A stretch of 7,865 nucleotides of DNA from Veillonella sp. (GCA_022737715.1 JAIITD010000077.1:1-7865), one strand, 5' to 3'. Counted from the stretch's first letter, positions 1 through 6,244 are shown. Numbers and translations are program-made. The notes: generated by a model from the letters alone, not told the origin.

Positions 1-357
1 TGGCCTCTATTCGGCGTATCTAACCAATTATTAGGTACTATGACATTGGCTGTAGGTACTACCGTTATTATGCGACTTGGCCGCAAACGTTATGCATGGG
101 TTACAGGTATTCCTTGTATTCTAATGGCTATCGTGGCTATCGCTGCAGACTTTGAAAACGTATTTAACAGCTACATTCCTGCTGGTAAATGGATCCTAGT
201 AGCGTTCAGTGCTGCTATGTTCCTCATGATCCTCATCGTATTAGTAGAGGCTGTACGCAGCTGGATTCGCTTGTCTAGCATGCCTCAAGATTATCGTACA
301 CAAGCTGAAATTGAAGCTGAAAGCCTTGTAAAATACGGTAAAGAAGTAAAAGCATAA
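1..357 (+). CDS. cstA: CstA-family carbon starvation / peptide-pyruvate transporter, C-terminal part
   Basis: The reading frame is open from base 1, so the gene starts outside the window and only the last 118 residues are seen. The first residues read WPLFGVSNQLLG, which matches the conserved segment late in CstA proteins (E. coli has a nearly identical LWPLFGISNQ stretch, from memory). Family members are multi-pass inner-membrane transporters induced on carbon starvation and linked to uptake of peptides or pyruvate. Two hydrophobic helices are visible at about residues 37-55 and 68-92 of the fragment, followed by a charged cytoplasmic tail ending KEVKA. A strong hairpin terminator lies 22 bases after the stop, so the gene ends its own transcript and is not co-transcribed with amt. 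Family assignment is firm; the actual substrate is not visible. Confidence 0.88.
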   Translation, partial: WPLFGVSNQLLGTMTLAVGTTVIMRLGRKRYAWVTGIPCILMAIVAIAADFENVFNSYIPAGKWILVAFSAAMFLMILIVLVEAVRSWIRLSSMPQDYRTQAEIEAESLVKYGKEVKA

Positions 358-378
358 TTCTGATTTGCTATACTATAC

Positions 379-419
379 GAACACGCACTCACACTAGTGG
401 GTGCGTGTTCTATTTGTTT
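379..419 (+). terminator. Rho-independent terminator of cstA
   Basis: A perfect 10-bp outer stem (379-388 with 401-410) continues inward for four more pairs, one of them G-T, to a four-base loop at 393-396. It is followed by the T-rich run 411-419. It sits 22 bases after the cstA stop codon. Confidence 0.88.
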
Positions 420-468
420 GAGTGTCAATTAAGATACATTTGTCATTTTATATATTCTATAGAATTTA

Positions 469-497
469 TTGACATATAGTTAGAAATGCTATAGGAT
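469..497 (+). promoter_or_regulatory. Candidate sigma-A promoter of amt-glnK
   Basis: A perfect TTGACA (469-474) is separated by 17 bases from TAGGAT (492-497, 4 of 6 consensus). Transcription would start near 504, giving a leader of about 94 bases before amt. That places the hairpin at 540-574 inside the transcript. I saw no sigma-54 type GG-N10-GC element at the positions checked in this gap. Confidence 0.5.
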
Positions 498-527
498 GTA
501 AGTAGAGATGTATTTCAACAATAAAAT

Positions 528-581
528 AGTTAGGTAACGGCGCCTAGTTTTCAGAATATTCTGAGACTAGGCGCTTTTTTT
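528..581 (+). promoter_or_regulatory. Attenuator in the amt leader: terminator with overlapping alternative hairpin
   Basis: The terminator form pairs 540-548 with 566-574. It continues through one small bulge into the perfect palindrome 551-564 and is followed by seven T residues (575-581). It ends only three bases before the amt ribosome binding site. A competing hairpin can form between 528-534 and 543-549 (two G-U pairs). It uses the terminator's own 5' arm, so the two folds exclude each other. With the extra U535-G542 pair, its loop 536-541 reads AACGGC. This has A at position 1 and G at position 4, as in ANTAR-protein target loops. The second hexaloop expected of an ANTAR target was not found convincingly. 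The cstA transcript already has its own terminator upstream, so this one most likely controls amt. Confidence 0.6.
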
Positions 582-597
582 ATGAAAGGAGTCTATT

Positions 598-1872
598 ATG
601 ATAGGTATCGATACAGGTAATACAGCATGGGTACTCATAGCGGCTGCTATGGTGTTTTTCATGACACCAGGACTTGCCTTATTTTATGGAGGTATGGCAC
701 GTAGTAAAAACGTACTTAGCACTATCATGCAGAGCTTCTTTCTGATAGGTGTGATTTCTGTAGAATTTATGCTCATAGGCTACACATTGATCTTTGGTGA
801 CGATGTACATGGTATTATTGGCAGCCTCAATAAAATTGGTCTTATGGGCACAGAGAATAGCATCATGGAAGGTGCGAATATCCCAGAAATGGCATTTATT
901 GCATTTCAATGCATGTTTGCTATTATCACACCAGCTATCATGAGCGGTTCTATTACGGGTCGTATGCGTTTTGCACCCTTTGTAGTATTCGCTGTGATTT
1001 GGTCCGTACTCATTTATAATCCTATGGCCCATTGGGTATGGGGCGGTGGATTCCTCGCCAATCTAGGAGCACTCGACTTTGCAGGTGGTCTTGTTATCCA
1101 TGTATTGTCTGGGGTGTCAGGTCTTGTACTTTGTTTGCTCTTAGGTCGTCGCCGCGGTTATGGACGTATGCCAATGTTACCGCATCACTTGCCAATGACC
1201 GTCCTCGGCGGTGCCATGTTATGGTTCGGTTGGTTCGGCTTTAATGCCGGTTCTGCTCTAGGGGCGGGCCCCTTGGCTGCAAATGCAGTGTTGACGACGC
1301 AAATGTCTGCTGCTATCGGCATCGTTGGTTGGGTATTGGTAGAACGATATCACCGTGGTAAACCGACCGTGTTAGGTGCCGTATCTGGTGGCGTATCTGG
1401 CCTTGTTGCCATTACGCCAGCAGCTGGTTTTGTAACACCTGTAGCGGCGATTCCAATCGGTTTTATCGGTGCCATCTGTTGCTATGTGGCGGTCGCAATT
1501 TTAAAGAGCAAGTTTGGTTATGATGACTCTCTCGATGCCTTTGGTATTCATGGTGTGGGCGGTATGTGGGGCGCTATTGCAACAGGCCTATTTGCTACGA
1601 TGACTGTAAATCCTGATGGTGCAGATGGATTGCTCTATGGTGGTAACTTGCTCATTCCTCAATTGATTTCTCTCGTCGTAGCCATTGCCCTTGCTATTAC
1701 TGGCACAGTTGTCATCTTCAAGGTGGTTAGCTACTTTATGGATATGCGCGTTAGCATTAGTGCCGAATCTTTGGGTATCGACATTAGTGAACATGGCGAA
1801 GGTGCATATAATCAATCTGAATTTAAGAGCAGTGGACGTTTTATTACCTCTGACCAACATTCCTTGGTATAA
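598..1872 (+). CDS. amt: Ammonium transporter, Amt/MEP/Rh family
   Basis: This is a 424-residue inner-membrane channel that conducts ammonium/ammonia as a trimer, supplying nitrogen when it is scarce. The family signature residues are all present, and by my count they fall at the same numbers as in mature E. coli AmtB: the phenylalanine gate F107 and F215, W148 and S219 of the recruitment site, D160, and the twin pore histidines H168 and H318. Other conserved blocks are TPGLALFYGGM (23-33), WFGWFGFNAGSA (209-220) and DAFGIHGVGGMWG (313-325). About eleven hydrophobic helices fit the family. The tail contains SLGIDISEHGEGAY, the segment that touches PII proteins, and then about 20 extra variable residues. 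Translation starts at the ATG with AAAGGAG six bases upstream (585-591). glnK follows after 72 bases, the usual pairing. Expression is probably set by the attenuator in the leader. Confidence 0.96.
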   Translation: MIGIDTGNTAWVLIAAAMVFFMTPGLALFYGGMARSKNVLSTIMQSFFLIGVISVEFMLIGYTLIFGDDVHGIIGSLNKIGLMGTENSIMEGANIPEMAFIAFQCMFAIITPAIMSGSITGRMRFAPFVVFAVIWSVLIYNPMAHWVWGGGFLANLGALDFAGGLVIHVLSGVSGLVLCLLLGRRRGYGRMPMLPHHLPMTVLGGAMLWFGWFGFNAGSALGAGPLAANAVLTTQMSAAIGIVGWVLVERYHRGKPTVLGAVSGGVSGLVAITPAAGFVTPVAAIPIGFIGAICCYVAVAILKSKFGYDDSLDAFGIHGVGGMWGAIATGLFATMTVNPDGADGLLYGGNLLIPQLISLVVAIALAITGTVVIFKVVSYFMDMRVSISAESLGIDISEHGEGAYNQSEFKSSGRFITSDQHSLV

Positions 1873-1881
1873 ATTATTTTT

Positions 1882-1901
1882 TGTGAAAGCTAGCTTTCAC
1901 A
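1882..1901. repeat. Perfect 20-bp palindrome between amt and glnK
   Basis: The twenty bases from 1882 to 1901 are identical to their reverse complement (half site TGTGAAAGCT). No T run follows, so it is a poor terminator. It lies just upstream of the extended -10 box at 1904-1912, where a bound repressor or activator could act. As RNA it would form an 8-bp hairpin that could protect or separate the amt and glnK messages. Confidence 0.6.
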
Positions 1902-1903
1902 GA

Positions 1904-1912
1904 TGGTACAAT
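1904..1912 (+). promoter_or_regulatory. Candidate extended -10 promoter for glnK
   Basis: TGGTACAAT fits an extended -10 (TGnTATAAT with one change). Only a weak, badly spaced -35 (TTGTGA at 1881-1886, 20-base spacer) precedes it. It would place a start near 1919, 26 bases ahead of the glnK ATG, and allow glnK to be made separately from amt. Confidence 0.35.
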
Positions 1913-1944
1913 AGATGTAATGAAAACGCAGATGAGGTGATACT

Positions 1945-2307
1945 ATGAAACGGATGAAGAAAGTAGATATCATTGCTCGGGCAGAGCAATTAGAAGATTT
2001 AAAAGAAGCCTTGAATCGCATTGGCATTCAAGGGATGACGGTTTCCCAAGTTTTTGGCTGTGGATTGCAAAAAGGGCATACCGAAGTCTATCGTGGGCAA
2101 GAGTATGCGGTCAATCTTGTACCAATGGTAAAGGTTGAAACCGTTATATGTGACGTGCCTGTTGATCTTGTGATGGATACGGCGCGCGATACCTTGCAAA
2201 CTGGCGAGGTAGGGGACGGCAAGATTTTCGTGTACGACGTGGAAGATTCTATGCGGATTAGAACCGGTACGCGTGGTACTAAGGCCGTTACTGACGATGA
2301 AGCTTAA
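1945..2307 (+). CDS. glnK: PII nitrogen regulatory protein (GlnB/GlnK family)
   Basis: This is a 120-residue trimeric signal protein that reads ATP/ADP and 2-oxoglutarate and, next to amt, is expected to plug the transporter when nitrogen is plentiful. The T-loop region GCGLQKGHTEVYRGQEYAV (38-56) includes Q42, equivalent to Q39 of E. coli, and Y54, equivalent to the uridylylated Y51. The C-terminal signature TGEVGDGKIFVYDVE (86-100) and the basic pair R104/R106 are present. The lysine that E. coli has at position 58 is methionine here (M61). I chose the ATG at 1945 because GAGGTGA lies at 1934-1940; the next ATG at 1954 would align better with the short E. coli N-terminus but is too far from that site. 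GlnK is preferred to GlnB because of the amt neighbour. Confidence 0.93.
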   Translation: MKRMKKVDIIARAEQLEDLKEALNRIGIQGMTVSQVFGCGLQKGHTEVYRGQEYAVNLVPMVKVETVICDVPVDLVMDTARDTLQTGEVGDGKIFVYDVEDSMRIRTGTRGTKAVTDDEA

Positions 2308-2328
2308 TTAATCATATATATAATACGC

Positions 2329-2363
2329 GAGCTGCTACATACCTTGGTGTGTAGTAGCTCTTT
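2329..2363 (+). terminator. Hairpin terminator after glnK
   Basis: A stem of about 14 bp pairs 2329-2342 with 2347-2360, with two G-T pairs and a four-base loop. Only three T residues follow directly, then a broken T-rich stretch, so it is a moderate terminator. It ends the amt-glnK operon 21 bases after the stop. Confidence 0.65.
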
Positions 2364-2385
2364 GCGTTTATACATGTCTGGGTGA

Positions 2386-2413
2386 TTGGTTTTGTAAAAT
2401 TTAATGCTATAAT
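2386..2413 (+). promoter_or_regulatory. Extended -10 promoter of the AsmA-like gene, close to the start codon
   Basis: TGCTATAAT (2405-2413) is a perfect extended -10. A fair -35, TTGGTT (2386-2391), lies 16 bases upstream. The expected transcription start, about seven bases after the box, coincides with the ATG at 2420. Confidence 0.6.
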
Positions 2414-2419
2414 AATTGT

Positions 2420-4042
2420 ATGATTAGACGATTACGCTCGTATTGGAGCAAATATATACAACTATATAAGCGAGGTATACTAGGCATCATTGCATTTATT
2501 GGAATTACGGTGGTCATTATTTCCATCTTAGCTACTATTGCGAGTCGTGGAATGGGGGTTATTTTTAATGAGGTAATAGCGCGTCAGACCATGATGCGAG
2601 GGACTATTACCGTCGCTAGCCTGAGTGCCACCCCATGGGGGACCATATCCTTTGAGGATTTGCAATGGTCTGATGACGATGGACATCAGTTGATGACCGT
2701 ACCTTCTGGTAAGATACGCGTTAATATGTGGGATGTGATTACTCGTAATTTTAAGGCATCTGCTATACGAGGCATAGAATTAAATGATGCGGTCATTGTA
2801 GTAGATTTAGATGATGATAACCGAGTCGATTTTGTGCCGGCTTCTCCTGATATTAACAAACCCTTATCTGAAGTAGAACAGCGACCTAAAGCACCGAAAA
2901 AAACGACCCTAGAACGTCAAGAAGAGCTAGGGAAAAAGGTGCGTAACTTTAATTGGAATGGCCAACATATCGATGCGATTGTGAAGCTTTCAGACTGCCA
3001 ATTGGAAATATTCCAAAAGAATCGACATTATGTGATGAAGAATGTGAATGCTCGATTTGATATTGATACGAATCGTGCCATTCGCATGAATCTAACAACT
3101 GGTAAATTCGGAGGCACCGCCATTGGGGATGGCCTCACATTGGAAGGCCGTATCGATCTAAAAGATGTGCTTAAGCATCGTATGCCTACGCTGAATATGA
3201 ATCTAAATATTTATGGCGTAGATCCGGCATCCTTAGGATTTGGTGATAGTATTCACGATAAGATGACCTTGCTCACAGCAGTGACGGGGGATATTAATCG
3301 GCCCTTTGCATCGGGACGTGTTACCATGCCAATCCTTAGAATCCCTGCACTAACCTTTGAAAATGTAGTAGGCGATGTGACCTATCAAGATGGCATACTG
3401 GATTTTAAAGAGGTATATGCCAATGTATTTGGCGGTAAGTTAAAGGCTAAAGGTGTATATAATCTAGATACGCGGGCCTATGAATTGACGGGGGTCGCCA
3501 CGGATCTAGATAGTAGCACGGCCCTAAAAACACCGGATTTTGCTGTTCCTGTATCGGCGAATCTTAACTTCTCAAGTAAGGGACAGCCTAAAGATATGGT
3601 GGTGTGGGGCGATTTTACATCTGGTGCAGGTCGTTACATACTCATTCCTATACAATCTATTACGGGACGCTTTCACAATCAAGGACGTCATTTATCGTTC
3701 TTTGATGTGAAAGTACATACATCGGTAACAACGATTTCAACGGATGCATTGCATATCGATAATGGCGAATTAACATTGGGGCCATTGAATATTACATCTA
3801 ATGGGGGGAGTAATTTTGCAATCTATGATGAAAGTACCTTTGGCGAGCTTGGGCGTACAATGGATGGTATAAAAAATGACATGGCACAGGCAAGTCAAAA
3901 TATGAAACGCGCTCAAGATAATAGTCAATCGATGAATCAAGAAGGTATAAAGCCACCAAGTGATGCAAAAGGCGTTTTAGATGATGCCAAAGAAGCAATC
4001 AAAGGATTTTCCGATAGCTTGAAATCGATTAAGATTCGATGA
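2420..4042 (+). CDS. AsmA/TamB-like membrane-anchored envelope protein
   Basis: This is a 540-residue protein with one N-terminal transmembrane helix (about 18-42) after a short basic cytoplasmic segment. The rest should lie in the periplasm. The segment 60-130 (GTITVASLSATPWGTISFED, then a polar strand-rich stretch) and the repeating beta-strand texture at about 285-460, for example VTYQDGILDFKEVYANVFGG (320-339), are typical of AsmA/TamB/YhdP-type proteins. These form long beta grooves and move phospholipid or help outer-membrane assembly in diderm bacteria. A charged linker (145-175) splits the two parts. The tail (480-540) is polar and probably helical, which is unusual for the family. 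No Shine-Dalgarno is visible before the ATG and the promoter lies right against it, so the mRNA may be leaderless. Later in-frame starts would remove the membrane anchor. The family is inferred from sequence texture, not from a profile search; the exact role is unknown. Confidence 0.7.
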   Translation: MIRRLRSYWSKYIQLYKRGILGIIAFIGITVVIISILATIASRGMGVIFNEVIARQTMMRGTITVASLSATPWGTISFEDLQWSDDDGHQLMTVPSGKIRVNMWDVITRNFKASAIRGIELNDAVIVVDLDDDNRVDFVPASPDINKPLSEVEQRPKAPKKTTLERQEELGKKVRNFNWNGQHIDAIVKLSDCQLEIFQKNRHYVMKNVNARFDIDTNRAIRMNLTTGKFGGTAIGDGLTLEGRIDLKDVLKHRMPTLNMNLNIYGVDPASLGFGDSIHDKMTLLTAVTGDINRPFASGRVTMPILRIPALTFENVVGDVTYQDGILDFKEVYANVFGGKLKAKGVYNLDTRAYELTGVATDLDSSTALKTPDFAVPVSANLNFSSKGQPKDMVVWGDFTSGAGRYILIPIQSITGRFHNQGRHLSFFDVKVHTSVTTISTDALHIDNGELTLGPLNITSNGGSNFAIYDESTFGELGRTMDGIKNDMAQASQNMKRAQDNSQSMNQEGIKPPSDAKGVLDDAKEAIKGFSDSLKSIKIR

Positions 4043-4091
4043 AGTTTGAAAATTTTCATGTTCAGCTTATCTCCTAAGTATAAAATGCGAA

Positions 4092-4116
4092 ATGTTATCA
4101 AAACATTTGATAACAT
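4092..4116. repeat. 11-bp inverted repeat upstream of the small secreted protein gene
   Basis: ATGTTATCAAA (4092-4102) is exactly repeated in inverse at 4106-4116 with a three-base centre. No T run follows, so it does not look like the terminator of the AsmA-like gene. It lies 36 bases ahead of the next gene's start. It includes TTGATA (4107-4112), a possible -35 box, although no well-spaced -10 was found. An operator site or a 5'-leader hairpin are both possible. Confidence 0.55.
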
Positions 4117-4152
4117 AGTGGATTATATATGTGTTTTATTAGGAGGTTTCTT

Positions 4153-4506
4153 ATGAGAAAAGCTAAAAAATTATCTATAACACTTATGGCGTCTGTTATG
4201 GCTTTAGGCGTTGTAGCATTTACAGCACAACCAGCTAACGCATCTTATGGCTATAAATATACTGATTCCATTCGTCCACCAGTTTTGACACCTACACCAT
4301 CTACTGGTAGAGCACCTGTGGAACCTGTAGCCACTACAGTTACACCAGCTCCTGCTGCTAAAACTACAACAACAGTAGAGCCTACTAAAGCGGCTGGTTC
4401 TGTAACAACAGCTAATACTACAAATGATACAGATAAAACAGCACAAGATATTCTTAGCTCTTTGCTTTCCTTGTTGCAAAACTTGTTTAACACCCTTTTT
4501 AAATAA
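4153..4506 (+). CDS. Small secreted Pro/Thr-rich protein, function unknown
   Basis: This is a 117-residue protein that I do not recognise. Residues 1-30 form a clear Sec signal peptide: basic start MRKAKK, hydrophobic core, and cleavage motif ANA before S31. The mature part (31-95) is low in complexity, rich in Pro, Thr, Ala and Val with few charges, as in linkers or envelope-spanning segments. The last 22 residues (96-117, ending LLSLLQNLFNTLFK) form a strongly hydrophobic or amphipathic helix that could bind a membrane or partner. I set the start at 4153 because a perfect AGGAGG lies at 4141-4146; an in-frame ATG at 4129 precedes that site and would spoil the signal peptide. The gene ends with tandem TAA and TAG stops. 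It faces the minus-strand stalk-domain gene across shared terminators, and the two signal peptides look alike. Confidence 0.75.
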   Translation: MRKAKKLSITLMASVMALGVVAFTAQPANASYGYKYTDSIRPPVLTPTPSTGRAPVEPVATTVTPAPAAKTTTTVEPTKAAGSVTTANTTNDTDKTAQDILSSLLSLLQNLFNTLFK

Positions 4507-4519
4507 TAGGGGGTAACAA

Positions 4520-4589
4520 AACGGCGGTCCTTTTTGGAACCGCCGTTGTTGCATATACCAAAGCCCTTCGGTTGCGTCCGAAGGGCTTT
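4520..4589. terminator. Two tandem hairpins between convergent genes (bidirectional terminator)
   Basis: Hairpin one pairs 4520-4528 with 4539-4547 around a loop containing five T residues. On the minus strand it is followed by a short TTTTG run, so it suits the minus-strand gene. Hairpin two has a perfect 12-bp stem (4560-4571 with 4578-4589) and a six-base loop. On the plus strand it is followed by an irregular T-rich stretch, so it suits the plus-strand gene. Confidence 0.72.
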
Positions 4590-4602
4590 ACTATTTGTAT
4601 TA

Positions 4603-5316
4603 TTATTTTGTGTTTTTGTCAGTTGTTTGCGTATGTTTAACCTTGATAAGAGGTTCGTCCTTTGTAGTGGATTTTGTGTTGGATTCCACTTTAGAACTCG
4701 TTTCTACCTTGGCAGATGTATTATCTGATGGTGGCAAGAATGTACTGATTTCATTTTTGTGAGGCCCGTTCGTATTGGTTGTGGATGCTAGTTGCGCCCG
4801 TTGTGGAGCGATGAAAATTTCATCCTTCGTAATTTTTACGTCATTCAATAGTAATTTGAATGCGCTAGGGCTTACGAATAATTGACCATCTATCATGCGC
4901 GGTGTAGGAAGCATTGATTCGGATGTATCAAGGTTGATGATTTGCAATTTGCCTTTCCGTACGATTTGCGCACGATCTGGTTGGATAGCTAGTGTAGCAA
5001 TGCTCATGTCTACCAATGCTGTTTTTGTTGGTGCGTCCCACGCCACCTTATAGCCTAACGCTTCTGATACTTGGCGCAATGCTACGAGCGGTTGGCCGTC
5101 CACATAGGCTACGTTTTGATGGTCTTTTACCGGTTCTAATACCTTGCCATCCACATTGATATGATGTTGTGTCGTTACAGATGCAGGTTTCTCTAAATTT
5201 TGAGCTGGCGCAGGTGTTTCCATGCCGATTGCTGCATGTGCTGGTTGTGCCATGCCTACTGTGAAAGCTAACGCACCTAGAGCGATGCTAGATAAAATAA
5301 GCTGTTTTAGTTTCAT
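4603..5316 (-). CDS. Secreted copper-amine-oxidase N-terminal-like (stalk) domain protein
   Basis: This is a 237-residue exported protein. Residues 1-28 are a Sec signal peptide with cleavage after AHA. Residues about 52-170 resemble the copper amine oxidase N-terminal-like domain (Pfam Cu_amine_oxidN1): INVDGKVLEPV, then the hallmark YVDGQPLVALRQVSEALGYK (71-90), VAWDAPTKTALV and, in a second half, MIDGQLFVSPSAFKLLL (141-157). In Firmicutes such domains sit in many surface proteins and are thought to bind or position partners; they are not enzymes and bind no copper by themselves. Residues about 175-237 form a Ser/Thr/Lys-rich disordered tail with no cell-wall anchor. Start choice is supported by GGAGG on the minus strand (plus coordinates 5323-5327), six bases from the ATG. 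It converges with the small secreted gene. Confidence 0.8.
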   Translation of the reverse strand: MKLKQLILSSIALGALAFTVGMAQPAHAAIGMETPAPAQNLEKPASVTTQHHINVDGKVLEPVKDHQNVAYVDGQPLVALRQVSEALGYKVAWDAPTKTALVDMSIATLAIQPDRAQIVRKGKLQIINLDTSESMLPTPRMIDGQLFVSPSAFKLLLNDVKITKDEIFIAPQRAQLASTTNTNGPHKNEISTFLPPSDNTSAKVETSSKVESNTKSTTKDEPLIKVKHTQTTDKNTK

Positions 5317-5334
5317 AAGGGACCTCCATAAGGT

Positions 5335-5364
5335 ATTATATCGTTTCGAATAAACTAATGTTAC
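5335..5364 (-). promoter_or_regulatory. Candidate promoter of the stalk-domain gene
   Basis: On the minus strand a perfect TATAAT (plus 5335-5340) follows GTAACA (plus 5359-5364, 4 of 6 of TTGACA) with an 18-base spacer. It ends about 18 bases ahead of the ATG, just above the ribosome binding site. Confidence 0.5.
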
Positions 5365-5446
5365 CAGATGTATATGAATATTTTATTATAAACTTTAATT
5401 TTATGCAATTTAAATCAGGCTAAAATAAGTTAATGGTTTGTTTTGC

Positions 5447-5641
5447 ATGAATTATAAACTCATTGATAACATATACTTTGCTAAAAAAAATCAACCATGT
5501 TATCCTGATGTATATAAAATTGTTGGTGTGTGGTTAGGTCGTGTAATGTGTCATACTTCATTAGGTGTTACTGGTGCAACATTTGGCTGTCGCGTTAAAG
5601 ATGAAATTAAATTTAATTTGAAAAAGGATATAGATAAGTAA
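5447..5641 (+). CDS. Short reading frame, possible toxin tip or remnant, overlapping the next gene
   Basis: This is a 64-residue frame from the ATG at 5447; I do not recognise it. The frame is closed upstream by a stop at 5426-5428 and no ribosome binding site precedes the ATG, so it may be the cut-off end of a larger protein. It begins with polar residues (MNYKLIDNIYFAKKNQPCYP). It has a glycine-rich, moderately hydrophobic centre with two cysteines (IVGVWLGRVMCHTSLGVTG, then ATFGCRV) and ends in a Lys/Asp-rich tail. Its stop codon overlaps the next ATG by one base (TAATG), the arrangement of translationally coupled toxin-immunity pairs. The partner is a four-helix membrane protein. It could be an orphan polymorphic-toxin C-terminus or a bacteriocin-like peptide; neither is proven. 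Confidence 0.45.
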   Translation: MNYKLIDNIYFAKKNQPCYPDVYKIVGVWLGRVMCHTSLGVTGATFGCRVKDEIKFNLKKDIDK

Positions 5642-5982
5642 TGTATCAAGATTTAATCATAATGTTTGGTATTATATTCTTTATATACAAACTTATTACG
5701 CATAAAGGTGAGCTTAGTTTAGCTAGAATTATCTATACTTTTAGTTTAGTACTTGGATGTGGAATATTTTTCTTACGTAATTTAATATCTCCATTTACTA
5801 TGTTGTTTTGGTGGATATTTTGTATGGGTATTTCTTTGGTTGGAATGTACTTTATGCTTAAAAATGATGAGTTTGAAAGTGATAAAGTAGAAAGATTACA
5901 GTCTAATTTTAAAGCAGGCGTATATGTTTGGTTATTTCTAGTAGCCTTATACATATATTTATATGTTTTGACTTATTATTAG
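5641..5982 (+). CDS. Four-helix membrane protein, possible immunity protein
   Basis: This is a 113-residue protein with four predicted transmembrane helices at about 5-19, 28-46, 52-72 and 91-112. A charged loop (EFESDKVERLQSNFKAG, 77-93) separates helices three and four. No known motif is seen. The ATG shares its A with the stop of the preceding short frame, and the only upstream purine run (AAGG at 5624-5627) is 13 bases away, so translation probably depends on coupling. Small multi-pass proteins placed directly after a toxin end are a common form of immunity protein against membrane-acting toxins; that role is inferred from position only. The gene is very AT-rich compared with the left half of the window, which fits horizontal acquisition. 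Confidence 0.65.
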   Translation: MYQDLIIMFGIIFFIYKLITHKGELSLARIIYTFSLVLGCGIFFLRNLISPFTMLFWWIFCMGISLVGMYFMLKNDEFESDKVERLQSNFKAGVYVWLFLVALYIYLYVLTYY

Positions 5983-6026
5983 ATACCTAAATGGTAGTGT
6001 AATATATTTTGTCGGAGGCAAAATAG

Positions 6027-6238
6027 AATTATAATAATACTAAATATATTTATGCTACCCTTGAAGCTGGACCGGAGTTAGGTACTCAGACTCAACTTGG
6101 CCCTGTAAGTGTGCGAGCCAATATTAAAGCAGGTACTGAGAAATATATTAATTCAAGAATTCAATTATAGGAGATAAATCTGAAGAGGATAAGGCTTATA
6201 ATGAAGTTTCTGATTTACTGAAAAACTATGGAGGATAA
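6027..6238 (+). pseudogene. Frameshifted tail of a secreted/polymorphic-toxin-like protein
   Basis: No start codon is available: the frame opens after a stop at 6024-6026 and reads through TLEAGPELGTQTQLGPVSVR and ANIKAGTEKYINSRI to a TAG at 6168-6170. The alanine/glycine-rich alternating pattern around GPELGTQTQLGPVSVRANIK resembles the last part of large adhesin or toxin proteins. In the next frame, coding-like sequence continues as IIGDKSEEDKAYNEVSDLL, then KNYGG, to a stop at 6236-6238. One indel near 6150-6165 would join the two into a single C-terminus. The stop lies six bases before the ATG of the next membrane protein, whose ribosome binding site GGAGGA (6230-6235) is inside this tail. 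It is therefore most likely a broken toxin-like end with its coupled partner kept. The family is not identified. Confidence 0.5.
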
Positions 6239-6244
6239 TATTTT

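Noticed and set aside
421..597. Sigma-54 promoter or glutamine riboswitch for amt
   Set aside because: No GG-N10-GC spacing was found at the positions checked, and I could not recognise the conserved core of glutamine riboswitches.
679..1032. Open frame on the minus strand inside amt
   Set aside because: It is a mirror of the strongly conserved amt coding frame, has no ribosome binding site, and its product is His/Cys-rich and looks like antisense translation.
1882..1901. Palindrome as a terminator of amt
   Set aside because: T residues lie before it, not after it, so it lacks the plus-strand T tract.
4129..4152. Upstream in-frame ATG for the small secreted protein
   Set aside because: The AGGAGG at 4141-4146 lies after it and points to the ATG at 4153, which gives a normal signal peptide.
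4204..4554. Minus-strand frames opposite the small secreted gene
   Set aside because: They arise from the repetitive Pro/Thr/Ala codons of the plus-strand gene; the products are Cys/Ser- or Val/Gly-rich and lack start signals.
5438..5446. TTG start for the short frame before the four-helix protein
   Set aside because: No ribosome binding site supports it; the ATG at 5447 is at least a normal start codon, though it too is unsupported.
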